A stretch of 64,000 bases of DNA, from assembly GCF_000235605.1 (NCBI RefSeq), contig NC_016584.1, positions 5,581,151 through 5,645,150 of the forward strand, in the 5' to 3' direction. The stretch comes from Desulfosporosinus orientis DSM 765 (lineage in GTDB: Bacteria > Bacillota > Desulfitobacteriia > Desulfitobacteriales > Desulfitobacteriaceae). Position 1 is the first letter of the stretch, and every line of letters begins with the position of its first letter. Shown here piece after piece: positions 1-8,816 of the stretch. Below the pieces are notes generated by a model. It was not told the origin of the DNA. It saw nothing but the letters and a program-made list of their open reading frames with translations, and made no database searches. A program made the position numbers and the translations under genes.

Positions 1-187
<187 letters not shown>

Positions 188-255
188 CTATCCCTCCACC
201 CTATTGTTATAGTTAAATATTGAACACATTTTAAAGGAAATCTTAACTCAATATC

Positions 256-1485
256 TTAGATAAACTCTGAGTAAGCGGTTTCTCCATGTAATGCCAAATC
301 TAAACCATTGGCTTCTTGTTCTTCATTAACACGCAGTTTAGTTACCAGTCCAACAATCTTCAAAAGGATAAATGTAGCCGCCATGGCAAATACCACAGTA
401 ACTAAAACACTTATGGCCTGAACGCCCAACTGAGAAGGATTTCCATAGAGCAGTCCATCTGCGCCGGCAGAGTTAATAGACGTGGTAGCAAAAATTCCCG
501 TTGCTAAAGCGCCCCACGTTCCCCCTATGCCATGACATCCGAAGGCATCTAAAGCATCATCATACCCAAACTTTGATTTCATAACACTGATGGAAAAATA
601 ACAGATAACTCCACCAACGAGGCCGATAATAATAGAAGAAAGCGGGGTTACAAATCCACAAGCAGGAGTAATGGCAACTAATCCTGCAATTGCACCACTG
701 GCTACTCCCAGCATAGTGGTTTTTCCACGATGCAGGCGTTCAACTAATGCCCATGCAACTGCTGCTGCCGCAGCGGCAGTATTTGTATTAACCAAGACCA
801 TTCCCGCTAAACCATTAGCCCCTAAAGCGCTTCCTGCATTAAAGCCAAACCATCCAAACCACAGAATTCCTGCCCCTAAAACTGTCATTGGCAGATGATG
901 AGGTGCCATGGATTCTTTCCCAAGCCCTTTTCGTTTGCCAAGGATTAATGCCGCAATCAAGGCAGAATAACCTGAACTGATATGAACGACGTTTCCTCCT
1001 GCAAAGTCTAAAGCCCCAAGATTTCTTAAGAAGCCACCGATACCCCAGACCCAGTGAGCTACCGGATCGTAGACAAAGGTTGCCCAGAGGAGCATGAAAA
1101 GTACAAATGCGGGAAATTTCATTCTTTCTGCGATAGACCCACTAATCAGAGCAGGAGTAATAACTGCAAACATCATTTGAAACCCCATAAATACAATCGC
1201 CGGAATAGTACCTGCATAATCCGCATTGGGATCCATGCCTACTCCATTTAATCCCAACCAGTTTAAGCCACCGATTAATCCATGGTGATCTGTCCCAAAA
1301 GCCAACGTAAATCCGATTAAAATCCATTGTAAAGAAATTAGTCCGATAGTAATCCAACTGTGCATTAACGTACCAAGTACATTCTTTTTGCGAACCATGC
1401 CACCATAAAAGAGCGCTAAACCCGGAGTCATCAGAAGAACCATCGCAGAAGAAACTATGATAAATGCTGTATCTCCCGTATCCAC
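256..1485 (-). CDS. amt: Ammonium transporter (Amt family)
   Basis: Polytopic membrane channel for ammonium, about 409 residues with about 11 membrane segments. The Amt signature DDALDAFGCHGIGGTWGAL and the N-terminal segment MLLMTPGLALFYGGMV are present. The open frame extends upstream to 1590, but the likely start is GTG at 1485. AAGGAGGG sits seven bases before it, and the mature protein then begins VDTGDTAFIIVSSAM as in relatives. It is followed by glnK, giving an amt-glnK operon, probably induced by nitrogen limitation. No regulator is adjacent. Confidence 0.95.
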   Translation of the reverse strand: MDTGDTAFIIVSSAMVLLMTPGLALFYGGMVRKKNVLGTLMHSWITIGLISLQWILIGFTLAFGTDHHGLIGGLNWLGLNGVGMDPNADYAGTIPAIVFMGFQMMFAVITPALISGSIAERMKFPAFVLFMLLWATFVYDPVAHWVWGIGGFLRNLGALDFAGGNVVHISSGYSALIAALILGKRKGLGKESMAPHHLPMTVLGAGILWFGWFGFNAGSALGANGLAGMVLVNTNTAAAAAAVAWALVERLHRGKTTMLGVASGAIAGLVAITPACGFVTPLSSIIIGLVGGVICYFSISVMKSKFGYDDALDAFGCHGIGGTWGALATGIFATTSINSAGADGLLYGNPSQLGVQAISVLVTVVFAMAATFILLKIVGLVTKLRVNEEQEANGLDLALHGETAYSEFI

Positions 1486-1703
1486 CCTTAATCCCTCCTT
1501 AAAAACAAGAAGCACTTTGAGACCTCTCGCGAGTATCCCAAAGCGCCATTGCTTTGACAATATTCTATTCCCATGGGTTTGGCTGTGCACACCTTATGTT
1601 TTGTATTCTAGCATAAAGACCAAACCAATGACAATACCCTAATCTTTATGAATTCTGTATACTAACAGAAATCGGAGGTCAGAAGCCAGAGGCCAGAAGT
1701 GAG

Positions 1704-1726
1704 CTCGTTCAGCCTAGCAGAACGAG
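1704..1726 (-). terminator. Hairpin directly after DUF445 gene
   Basis: CTCGTTC (1704-1710) pairs with GAACGAG (1720-1726), immediately after the stop codon of the leftward DUF445 gene. There is no strong U tract, so it is a weak terminator or RNA 3'-end stem. Just left of it (about 1672-1700) is a degenerate direct repeat of the GGTCAGAAG/GGCCAGAAG type in the 136-base gap between this gene and the amt reading frame. Confidence 0.45.
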
Positions 1727-3040
1727 TTACTGAAAATAGTTTATTACTGCCGGAACCACTAAGGGGTTGTAGATAAACTCCAAAAATATAAACAGTACAA
1801 ATCCCACAATTCCCCCAATCATTGAACCATTAATTCGAATCCATTGTAAATCATTGCCTGCCTTATCTTGAACAAATTGGTTAAGATCTTCATCTGTGTA
1901 AGCCTCCAGAGTTTCTCTCACCATGTTTCCGATGACGTCATGTTCATTCTTCATAACCCGGCATAACAGATCAACAATAAACAAATTGATTCTTTCTTGA
2001 AGTGCTTTGTTATTCTTCATTTCAGTCCAATAGCTGTCGAAATAAGGATACAATATACGATGCAGCACATTCAACTCCAAGGTTCCTGAAGAATCAGTCA
2101 ATCTTTCCTGAATGACTGTGATGAGATTTTCGAGAAAGTTCACCAGTGAAGGATCCTTCAAGAGGTCCCCTTTCCATTGCTGAATCCTTTTTTCAGACTC
2201 AGAATCCTGTGCCAATTCAATAATGCCTTTAATAAGATTGTCTTTCAAAGTTATACGCAGCTCTTGATCAGGGTCTTTTAATTTTCGTAAGGTTAACAGC
2301 AACTCTACTTGCAGAGCATCTGCTGCCTCATCTAAGTTTAGACCATCCGACATCTCAACAAATCCTATAAGGGTTCGAAAGATAGCCCCTCCGTTACTAA
2401 CCTTTTGCTGTTTAATTTCTTCCAGATAACGTATAATCACTTGCCGGGTTTCCCCATCGGCGGCTTTATCCCATAATTCCTCTGCCAGCCGATTTAGCCC
2501 TATATCAATATAGCCATGATTCAAAGCCCATCCGCTTACACCCTGGACAGTGGAAACCAAATCTCCAGCATCGGCATTCTTGCGAAGATAATCTAAAATT
2601 CCGTTGGCAAGGCGGTCCGGCGACTGTTTTTTAATATAACTCTGGAGAAAGGGGACCACCATATTCGTCAGGTAAAGAGATCCTCCTTTCTTATTCAAAT
2701 AGTCTATCAGGTATTCGACAAAGGAAATCCCTTCAATTTTTTTGCGTATTAAATCCACATGTAATAGCTCAGATTGAACCATCGTAGCAATGGCTTGAAT
2801 AACCTTCTCCCTGTTGCGAGGAATCAGCGCAGTATGAAAACCCCACCCTAGCGGCTTTTTAAAAATCGCAGTTACTGCAAACCAATCGGCAATACCGCCA
2901 ACAAAGGCGGCTTCTAAAACAAAGTGCACTAACCTAACCCCAAAATAACCGGGATAAAAGTGCTCAGCTGCTGCCGCACTCAAAAAAAGAATAAACACTA
3001 TTGAAAGAATAAGATTTGCTTTTTTATGATAATCCATCAC
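1727..3040 (-). CDS. DUF445 family membrane protein (second of tandem pair)
   Basis: About 436 residues. There is an N-terminal membrane segment (LILSIVFILFLSAAAA), then VGGIADWFAVTAIFKKPLGW, the conserved DUF445 motif. The middle is long, helical and charged, and the C-terminus has GNDLQWIRINGSMIGGIVG followed by a last membrane helix. The family is widespread and of uncertain role, and proteins of this type sit at the spore or cell envelope in Bacillus. The upstream paralogue ends in TAGTGATG, overlapping this start, so the pair is translationally coupled. ATG at 3037 is equally possible as the start. Confidence 0.85.
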   Translation of the reverse strand: MMDYHKKANLILSIVFILFLSAAAAEHFYPGYFGVRLVHFVLEAAFVGGIADWFAVTAIFKKPLGWGFHTALIPRNREKVIQAIATMVQSELLHVDLIRKKIEGISFVEYLIDYLNKKGGSLYLTNMVVPFLQSYIKKQSPDRLANGILDYLRKNADAGDLVSTVQGVSGWALNHGYIDIGLNRLAEELWDKAADGETRQVIIRYLEEIKQQKVSNGGAIFRTLIGFVEMSDGLNLDEAADALQVELLLTLRKLKDPDQELRITLKDNLIKGIIELAQDSESEKRIQQWKGDLLKDPSLVNFLENLITVIQERLTDSSGTLELNVLHRILYPYFDSYWTEMKNNKALQERINLFIVDLLCRVMKNEHDVIGNMVRETLEAYTDEDLNQFVQDKAGNDLQWIRINGSMIGGIVGFVLFIFLEFIYNPLVVPAVINYFQ

Positions 3041-4284
3041 TACAGCACCATCCCAAGCAAATAAATCAACATACCGGCCAAACCGCCAACCACTGAGCCG
3101 TTGATTCGAATCATTTGCAAGTCATTACCTGCTTTTTCCTCAATTAAATCAACCAGCTTGTCATCTGTCAAAGGTTCTAACCCTTCTCTGACCATGCGTC
3201 CGATCATATTATGATGATAGTTAATCTGCTTTTCGAGAATAGCTCTTATTTCTTCATTTACCTTCTCCCTCAAGACATGGTTTTCATCAATTTTATTAAA
3301 AACCGCCTGCCAATAACTGCTTATTAATCTATAAAGCTGTTCAGGATCTGAAAGAGAATCCTCTGAGCTTGTCCCTAAGCAAGCCCTCATAATATTATCT
3401 TTGCAGCTCTCAATTCCTCTGTCGATGACATCAGTAAAAAAGAGATTAATGCTTTCTTGGAGAGAAACCTTTGTTTTGAGTTCCAAAACAAAACGCAATA
3501 ATGCTTCCTCAAGCCACTGCAGCACTGTACCATCTTGCAATACTGTTTGGACTTTTACCTTAAGACCTTGGGCAATCTCCGCGGATGAAGGCAAAAACAT
3601 TCCCACCATTTTACGAGTAGGATTTTTTTCTTCATACCTTGCCAAAGCTGACTCCATCAAATCTTTTAATGTAGCCTGAACGATAGGCTGATCCATATAT
3701 TTTGCTGCGGCACGGCATATTGCTTCCAAGACCAGGTTAACTTCTCCATGTTCGAGAGAGAACTCGATCACCTCTGCAAGTGTTTTTGCTGCCTGAAAAT
3801 CACCTATGTTCTCACGAATCAATCCCTTTATCTGTTGCTCAACCTCTTCAGAGCCACGATTATTCAGGAGATCATGGCCAAAGGAAGCCAACATTCGGCT
3901 CACTGTTTCCTGAACATCCTGTTCTCGAAAAACCCTAATCATTACCCTGGAAAAATCCCAAGCCGTCAGTTTCCGTCTCAGGATCTCTTGAGACAGTAAT
4001 TCATGCTGTACCATATCCGCCAAAGCAGCAAAAATCCTTTCTCTGTTTTGAGGAATAATTTCAGTACGAATCACTCGGCCCGGCCGAATACCGAGAGGAC
4101 GACGAAATAGTGCCGTAACTGCAAACCAATCAGCGAGTCCCCCAATCATCCCCGCAATGCACCCGCTTGAGATAAGCCCTCCGATAAAACTGCCCTGAAG
4201 ATAAAAGGGATAACTCACCAAAAAACCCAGGGTAATTCCTCCCAAAGTAAGATTAGCACTTTGAGTATTGTTTCTCTTCGCCAT
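3040..4284 (-). CDS. DUF445 family membrane protein (first of tandem pair)
   Basis: About 414 residues with the same architecture as its downstream neighbour. An N-terminal hydrophobic stretch leads into GGLADWFAVTALFRRPLGI, a helical body follows, and a C-terminal GNDLQMIRINGSVVGGLAG precedes the last membrane helix. The frame extends to 4293 through a GTG, but ATG at 4284 has GTAGGTGAAG just upstream and gives MAKRNN. The two paralogues form a two-gene operon. Tandem duplication suggests that they form a hetero-oligomer, which is an inference. Confidence 0.85.
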   Translation of the reverse strand: MAKRNNTQSANLTLGGITLGFLVSYPFYLQGSFIGGLISSGCIAGMIGGLADWFAVTALFRRPLGIRPGRVIRTEIIPQNRERIFAALADMVQHELLSQEILRRKLTAWDFSRVMIRVFREQDVQETVSRMLASFGHDLLNNRGSEEVEQQIKGLIRENIGDFQAAKTLAEVIEFSLEHGEVNLVLEAICRAAAKYMDQPIVQATLKDLMESALARYEEKNPTRKMVGMFLPSSAEIAQGLKVKVQTVLQDGTVLQWLEEALLRFVLELKTKVSLQESINLFFTDVIDRGIESCKDNIMRACLGTSSEDSLSDPEQLYRLISSYWQAVFNKIDENHVLREKVNEEIRAILEKQINYHHNMIGRMVREGLEPLTDDKLVDLIEEKAGNDLQMIRINGSVVGGLAGMLIYLLGMVL

Positions 4285-4416
4285 ATTCTTCACCTACATC
4301 AAAACATTAAGAAATCAAGCTTCTTCACTAACACTTTCTTCCCTATTTTAGTATATTTTTTATTAATGCACCAGCACGCCCACTAATAAGGATTCTCTTT
4401 CCCCATCAGGATATAC

Positions 4417-4452
4417 AAAAGACTTAGGCCTTTCATTTGGCCTAAGTCTTTT
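4417..4452 (-). terminator. Rho-independent terminator after the acyl-CoA dehydrogenase gene
   Basis: A perfect 14-base stem, AAAAGACTTAGGCC (4417-4430) with its complement (4439-4452), has an eight-base loop. It has A/T tracts on both sides, so it works in the leftward direction and possibly both. It lies 22 bases after the dehydrogenase stop codon. Confidence 0.85.
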
Positions 4453-4474
4453 GTAACGCTGCCATTGCCGTTTT

Positions 4475-5713
4475 CTACTCATAAACCTTTTCTTCCGTCA
4501 AATGGGCATTTAATGCATCTTCTTCAATGGCCCGGTGGTCGGCTGTCTGCTTGCCGAATTCTTTGTAATATTCATGCTGAATAATGAGATCCATCACTTC
4601 ATTGGTACCCGTCCATATCATGATCAAACGTGTATCCCGCAGCAGTCTCTCCACAGGGTATACATTGGTATAACCAATTCCTCCCATAATTTGCATAGCG
4701 TTATTAACCACTTCCCAAGCAGTATTGGTAGCAAATTTTTTAGCTTCAGAAACAAGACGCCTGCCTTGAGCTCCAGGTACACCTGAGTCAATAGCTCGAG
4801 CTGCCGTGTAGACTAAGGAACGGGCTGCGTCCAAACGTGTGATAGAATCTGCCACCTTAAAACTCACTGCTTGAAAATCTTTAATAGTGTGGTTAAATGC
4901 CTTACGCTTTGTACTATAGGCTGTCGCAACATCTAGTGCAGCACGTGCCATACCTAAGGCCCCGGCTGCACTGGTCATTCTTTCCGGAATCATCATTTGA
5001 TAAAAGATTTGGGCAGCTCCATTTTCTTTACCCAAAAGATTTTTGCCAGGAACCCTTACATCCTTAAAGACGACCCGTCCTGCTCCACCGCCTCTCGTTC
5101 CCATTAATCCATATAAATACCCAACTTCTACACCTGGGCCCCTGTCAACGATAAAGGCGCTCATGCTTTCATGGGCTTTGCCCTCAGGATTGGTTTTAGC
5201 ATACACCATAAAATAGTCGGCTCCTTCGGCTCCCACGACAAATCGCTTCTGACCATTGAGAATATAATCCTCCCCATCTTTAACCGCTACGGTGGTAGCT
5301 CCAAAAAAATCAGACCCGCCCCTCGGTTCGGTTAAAGCCTCAGCGGTGTAAAGTTTTCCTTCTAGAGTAGGTTTAAGATAACGCTGTTTTAAATCTTCTG
5401 AACCAAAGCAGGCAAGTGCTTCTCCTACAATGGAAGGAAGAGAGTACAAACATGCTAAGCTGGTACCCAAAACTCCAATTTCCTCCAGAACCCCGATTTC
5501 GTCAACCCAATTAAGCCCCCTCCCGCCATAGTTTGAGGCAAAGCGCAAACCCAAAAGATTTGCTTGCCCAAGCTCTTTAATATAGTCCACGGGATAGACC
5601 ACCTTCTCGGCATCCATATCCAGGATTAATTGTTTGGGTACCTTCTCTTTAACAAAGGCCATCGCTTCCTTCTGCAGTTCTTTTTGAGCATCGGTTAAAA
5701 GAAAATCGAACAT
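4475..5713 (-). CDS. Acyl-CoA dehydrogenase (isovaleryl/branched-chain type likely)
   Basis: 412-residue FAD-dependent acyl-CoA dehydrogenase, which would pass electrons to ETF. The N-terminal helical domain, the central [11 protein letters not shown] beta domain and the C-terminal helices with [20 protein letters not shown] are all present. Where most short-chain enzymes have the catalytic glutamate in YEGT, this one has IWTGTNE. A glutamate in [14 protein letters not shown] sits where isovaleryl-CoA-type enzymes place theirs, so that family is favoured (inference). AAGGAGGAG precedes the ATG. The LiuR-like MerR gene is 37 bases upstream on the same strand, which supports a role in branched-chain acyl-CoA metabolism. 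Confidence 0.88.
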   Translation of the reverse strand: MFDFLLTDAQKELQKEAMAFVKEKVPKQLILDMDAEKVVYPVDYIKELGQANLLGLRFASNYGGRGLNWVDEIGVLEEIGVLGTSLACLYSLPSIVGEALACFGSEDLKQRYLKPTLEGKLYTAEALTEPRGGSDFFGATTVAVKDGEDYILNGQKRFVVGAEGADYFMVYAKTNPEGKAHESMSAFIVDRGPGVEVGYLYGLMGTRGGGAGRVVFKDVRVPGKNLLGKENGAAQIFYQMMIPERMTSAAGALGMARAALDVATAYSTKRKAFNHTIKDFQAVSFKVADSITRLDAARSLVYTAARAIDSGVPGAQGRRLVSEAKKFATNTAWEVVNNAMQIMGGIGYTNVYPVERLLRDTRLIMIWTGTNEVMDLIIQHEYYKEFGKQTADHRAIEEDALNAHLTEEKVYE

Positions 5714-5750
5714 TTTTTCTCCTCCTTTTATGGATAGTTTTTAGGTGTTA

Positions 5751-6164
5751 TTACGAGGTTTCGTTCTGTTCTTTTCCTGCATTTCTCTTTCTTAGCAGCT
5801 CTGTAAATTGCTGATGATAATCCAGTAACTCTTCTTTAAGCAGCATAAGTTCTTTAATTTTTTCCTCAAGCTCCTGCAGGCGTTTCTCTCCATAAGCCAC
5901 AGCACGTTCCAATTGAAGACCTTCCGTCCGATCAATGTCATAAAGATCGAGCATCTCCTTAATTTCAGCCAAAGAAAATCCTAGTTTTTTGCCTCGAAGT
6001 ATTAAGGTTAAACGAGCTCTCTCCCGAGGACCATACAACCTCTGACTCATCTTCTCGTGATGCAATGGGGTCAGCAATCCCATTTCCTCGTAATACCTTA
6101 TGGTTCTTGGGGTTACCAGCATTTCTTGAGCTAACTCTGAAATGCTTATAAGCGGCTGTTCCAC
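5751..6164 (-). CDS. MerR-family regulator, LiuR-like
   Basis: 137 residues. The N-terminal winged helix-turn-helix (ISISELAQEMLVTPRTIRYY) is followed by RARLTLILRGKKLGFSLAEI and a long C-terminal coiled coil (ELEEKIKELMLLKEEL). There are no conserved cysteines for metal sensing, which suits the acyl-CoA-responsive LiuR branch of MerR. The start is GTG at 6164, with GGAGG rather far upstream. It is the first gene of an operon with the acyl-CoA dehydrogenase. A 16-base dyad of the LiuR type lies 52 bases upstream, so autoregulation is likely. Confidence 0.85.
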   Translation of the reverse strand: MEQPLISISELAQEMLVTPRTIRYYEEMGLLTPLHHEKMSQRLYGPRERARLTLILRGKKLGFSLAEIKEMLDLYDIDRTEGLQLERAVAYGEKRLQELEEKIKELMLLKEELLDYHQQFTELLRKRNAGKEQNETS

Positions 6165-6215
6165 TTCTTGATCATCACATCCTCCGTATTAATTTTAATA
6201 ATATTCTGACACCAG

Positions 6216-6231
6216 TTGACGTAAACGTCAA
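6216..6231. promoter_or_regulatory. MerR/LiuR-type operator dyad
   Basis: TTGACGTAAACGTCAA is a perfect inverted repeat (TTGACGT, two-base spacer, ACGTCAA). From memory it matches the consensus of LiuR-type MerR regulators. It lies between the divergent MerR-dehydrogenase and hydrogenase operons, nearer the MerR gene. Confidence 0.7.
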
Positions 6232-6378
6232 GGCCATTTTTATGTCGATTCCACTTATTCCAATATTAATATCCATAAATTTAAAAAATCTGACTAACCT
6301 GTACGTAAATCTTGGAAAAATGGGAACTATAAATCATGTTTATCTTTACAAATAAAGGGGAATTAAAGGAGGACTCTC

Positions 6379-6870
6379 ATGTGTAATAATAACACGTTGA
6401 TTAAAGATCCCTATAAGCAGTTGGATGATTATATTGACAGTCTCCCTTATAAAAAAGAGAACCTTATTTTGATTCTTCATTATGCTCAAAAACTTTTTGG
6501 CTACTTGCCTGACAAGGTTCAATGGCATATTGCCCAAAAGCTGGACATACCTTCTGCCAAGGTCTATGGTGTGGTAAGTTTCTATTCATTCTTTACTATG
6601 AAACCCCGCGGACAGCACTCAGTAAATGTCTGCATGGGAACCGCCTGTTTTGTCCGAGGTGCTGAGAAACTTCAAAATGAAATAGAAAAACAACTTTCGA
6701 TAAAAACGGGACAAGTCACGTCGGATCAGCTTTTTTCCTTAGATTCTGTGCGCTGTATTGGTGCTTGTGGTTTAGCCCCTGTCATGACGGTGGATGGAAA
6801 AGTACATGGCCGCTTAAATACTTCTGAGGAGATAAAACAAGTCCTTGATAATTATCGCCCCACAAACTAA
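6379..6870 (+). CDS. hydC: [FeFe] hydrogenase NuoE-like subunit
   Basis: 163-residue thioredoxin-like [2Fe-2S] protein of the NuoE/HydC family. The four cluster cysteines are visible in CMGTACFVRG and CIGACGLAPVM. The N-terminal helical region (ILHYAQKLFGYLPDKVQWHI) is typical. AAAGGAGG precedes the ATG. It is the first gene of a hydCBA operon and would relay electrons between the NAD(H)-binding HydB subunit and the complex. Confidence 0.93.
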   Translation: MCNNNTLIKDPYKQLDDYIDSLPYKKENLILILHYAQKLFGYLPDKVQWHIAQKLDIPSAKVYGVVSFYSFFTMKPRGQHSVNVCMGTACFVRGAEKLQNEIEKQLSIKTGQVTSDQLFSLDSVRCIGACGLAPVMTVDGKVHGRLNTSEEIKQVLDNYRPTN

Positions 6871-6908
6871 CTAAATTCTAGAACCGTTGCCAAAGGAAGG
6901 GAAACCAT

Positions 6909-8792
6909 ATGAAACTCAAAGACGCCGCTGTACTAAATACTCTAAAAATGGAGAGCAAGCCCCTGCTGGAAAATCGTCGTATCTCAGCTCCAACGACAAC
7001 TCAAGAGGCTCTTAACAAGCCCCGTCACATTATGGTCTGCGGGGGAACGGGTTGTCATGCCTCGGAAAGCCCTGAAATCTTTCGTTTATTGAAGGAAGAG
7101 CTGGAACGGCACCAATTATCCAATCAAGTAGAAGTCATCCAAACCGGGTGTTTCGGCTTCTGCGAAAAAGGTCCGATTGTGGAAACTCACCCAGATAATA
7201 TTCTTTATGTCGAAGTTTCCAGCAAAGACGTGCCGGAGATTATTGAACAACATTTTGTTCAAGGAAAACAAGTTGAACGACTTCTTTATATGGATCCCAA
7301 CACGGAAAAGCGTTTTGCTTCTGACCTTCCCTTTTATCATAATCAACTCCGGATTGCCCTGCGCAACTGCAGCTACATTGCTCCTGAGGACATTCGTGAA
7401 TATATTGCTGCCGATGGATATCAAGCGTTGGCTAAAGTACTTTTTCAGATGACACCAGAGTCGGTTATCAATGAAGTAAAAAAAAGCGGCCTGCGCGGGC
7501 GAGGGGGCGGCGGATTTCCCACGGGCCAAAAATGGGAATTGACACGCAAAAGTGAAGCGAATCGACGCTACATAATTTGTAATGCGGACGAAGGAGACCC
7601 TGGTGCTTTTATGGACCGCTCCATCCTTGAGGGGGATCCTCACAGCGTTTTAGAAGCAATGCTGATCGCAGGGTTTGCCATCGGGGCCAATCATGGATTC
7701 ATCTACATACGCGCGGAATATCCCTTAGCCATTCACCGCCTGGAAGTAGCCATTAAGCAAGCTCGGAAGTATGGATTGCTTGGAGAAAAAATTCTAGGCA
7801 GTGACTTCTGTTTTGACCTGGATATCAAATACGGGGCGGGAGCCTTTGTCTGCGGTGAAGAAACGGCCTTAATTCATTCCATTGAGGGGTCCCGCGGCGA
7901 ACCTTCGGTCAAGCCGCCCTTTCCTGCTCAAAAAGGCTTATGGGGCAAACCCACTTGTGTCAATAATGTAGAAACCTTTGCCAATATACCTCCCATAATT
8001 TTAAAGGGAGCAGATTGGTTTGCCGGCATTGGCACAGAAAAAAGTAAAGGAACCAAAGTATTTGCTTTAGCAGGAAAAGTAAACACTGTCGGCCTTGTTG
8101 AAGTCCCTATGGGAACAACCCTTCGTCAAATCATTTTTAATATCGGCGGGGGGATAAAACACCATAAAACTTTTAAGGCAGCTCAAACCGGGGGGCCCTC
8201 CGGCGGCTGCATCCCTACGAAATATTTAGATACCCCCATTGATTATGAGTCCTTAATATCCATCGGCTCCATGATGGGCTCCGGCGGGCTGATTGTTATG
8301 GATGAAAGCGACTGCATGGTTAATATCGCCAAATTCTTCCTGGAGTTCACCGTCGATGAGTCCTGTGGCCGCTGCACTGCCTGCCGAGTCGGTACAAAAC
8401 GCCTGCATGAAATACTGACTAAAATCACTGAAGGCAAGGGTTCCTTAGATGATTTAGACAGTTTAGAGAAATTGTGCAAAATCATTAAGGATACTTCTCT
8501 TTGCGGTCTTGGCCAAAGTGCACCTAATCCTATTCTTTCAACATTAGAGTATTTTAGGGATGAGTATTTGGCCCATGTCGTTGATAAATCCTGTCCGGCA
8601 GGAGTATGCAAAGGTCTGTAGAGATATACGATTACGGACAAATGCAAAGGATGTACTCTTTGTGCTAAACACTGCCCTGCCAACTGCATAACCGGTTCTG
8701 CCAAAGAGACTCACGTTATTGATGAAGAACGCTGCCTAAAATGTGGAGCATGTATGAAAAAATGCCGGTTCGGTGCTATTATCAGACATTAA
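6909..8792 (+). CDS. hydB: [FeFe] hydrogenase NuoF-like subunit, interrupted by in-frame TAG
   Basis: NAD(P)H/FMN-binding subunit of a multimeric [FeFe] hydrogenase. Order of domains: N-terminal thioredoxin-like [2Fe-2S] domain (CGGTGCHASES, CFGFCEKGP), NuoF core with the glycine-rich GLRGRGGGGFPTG FMN/NAD loop, and the N3-type cluster (ESCGRCTACRVG, SLCGLGQ). The frame stops at TAG (8619-8621, codon 571) after AGVCKGL. It then continues in the same frame for 56 codons to TAA (8790-8792), encoding a normal 2[4Fe-4S] ferredoxin domain (CKGCTLCAKHCPANC, CLKCGACMKKC). Relatives have this domain fused without interruption. No ATG, GTG or TTG precedes the first cluster motif after the TAG. Either TAG is read through (pyrrolysine is possible) or the protein lacks its ferredoxin tail. 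Confidence 0.9.
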
Positions 8793-8816
8793 TTGCTCCT
8801 GAAGGAGGACTCCATT

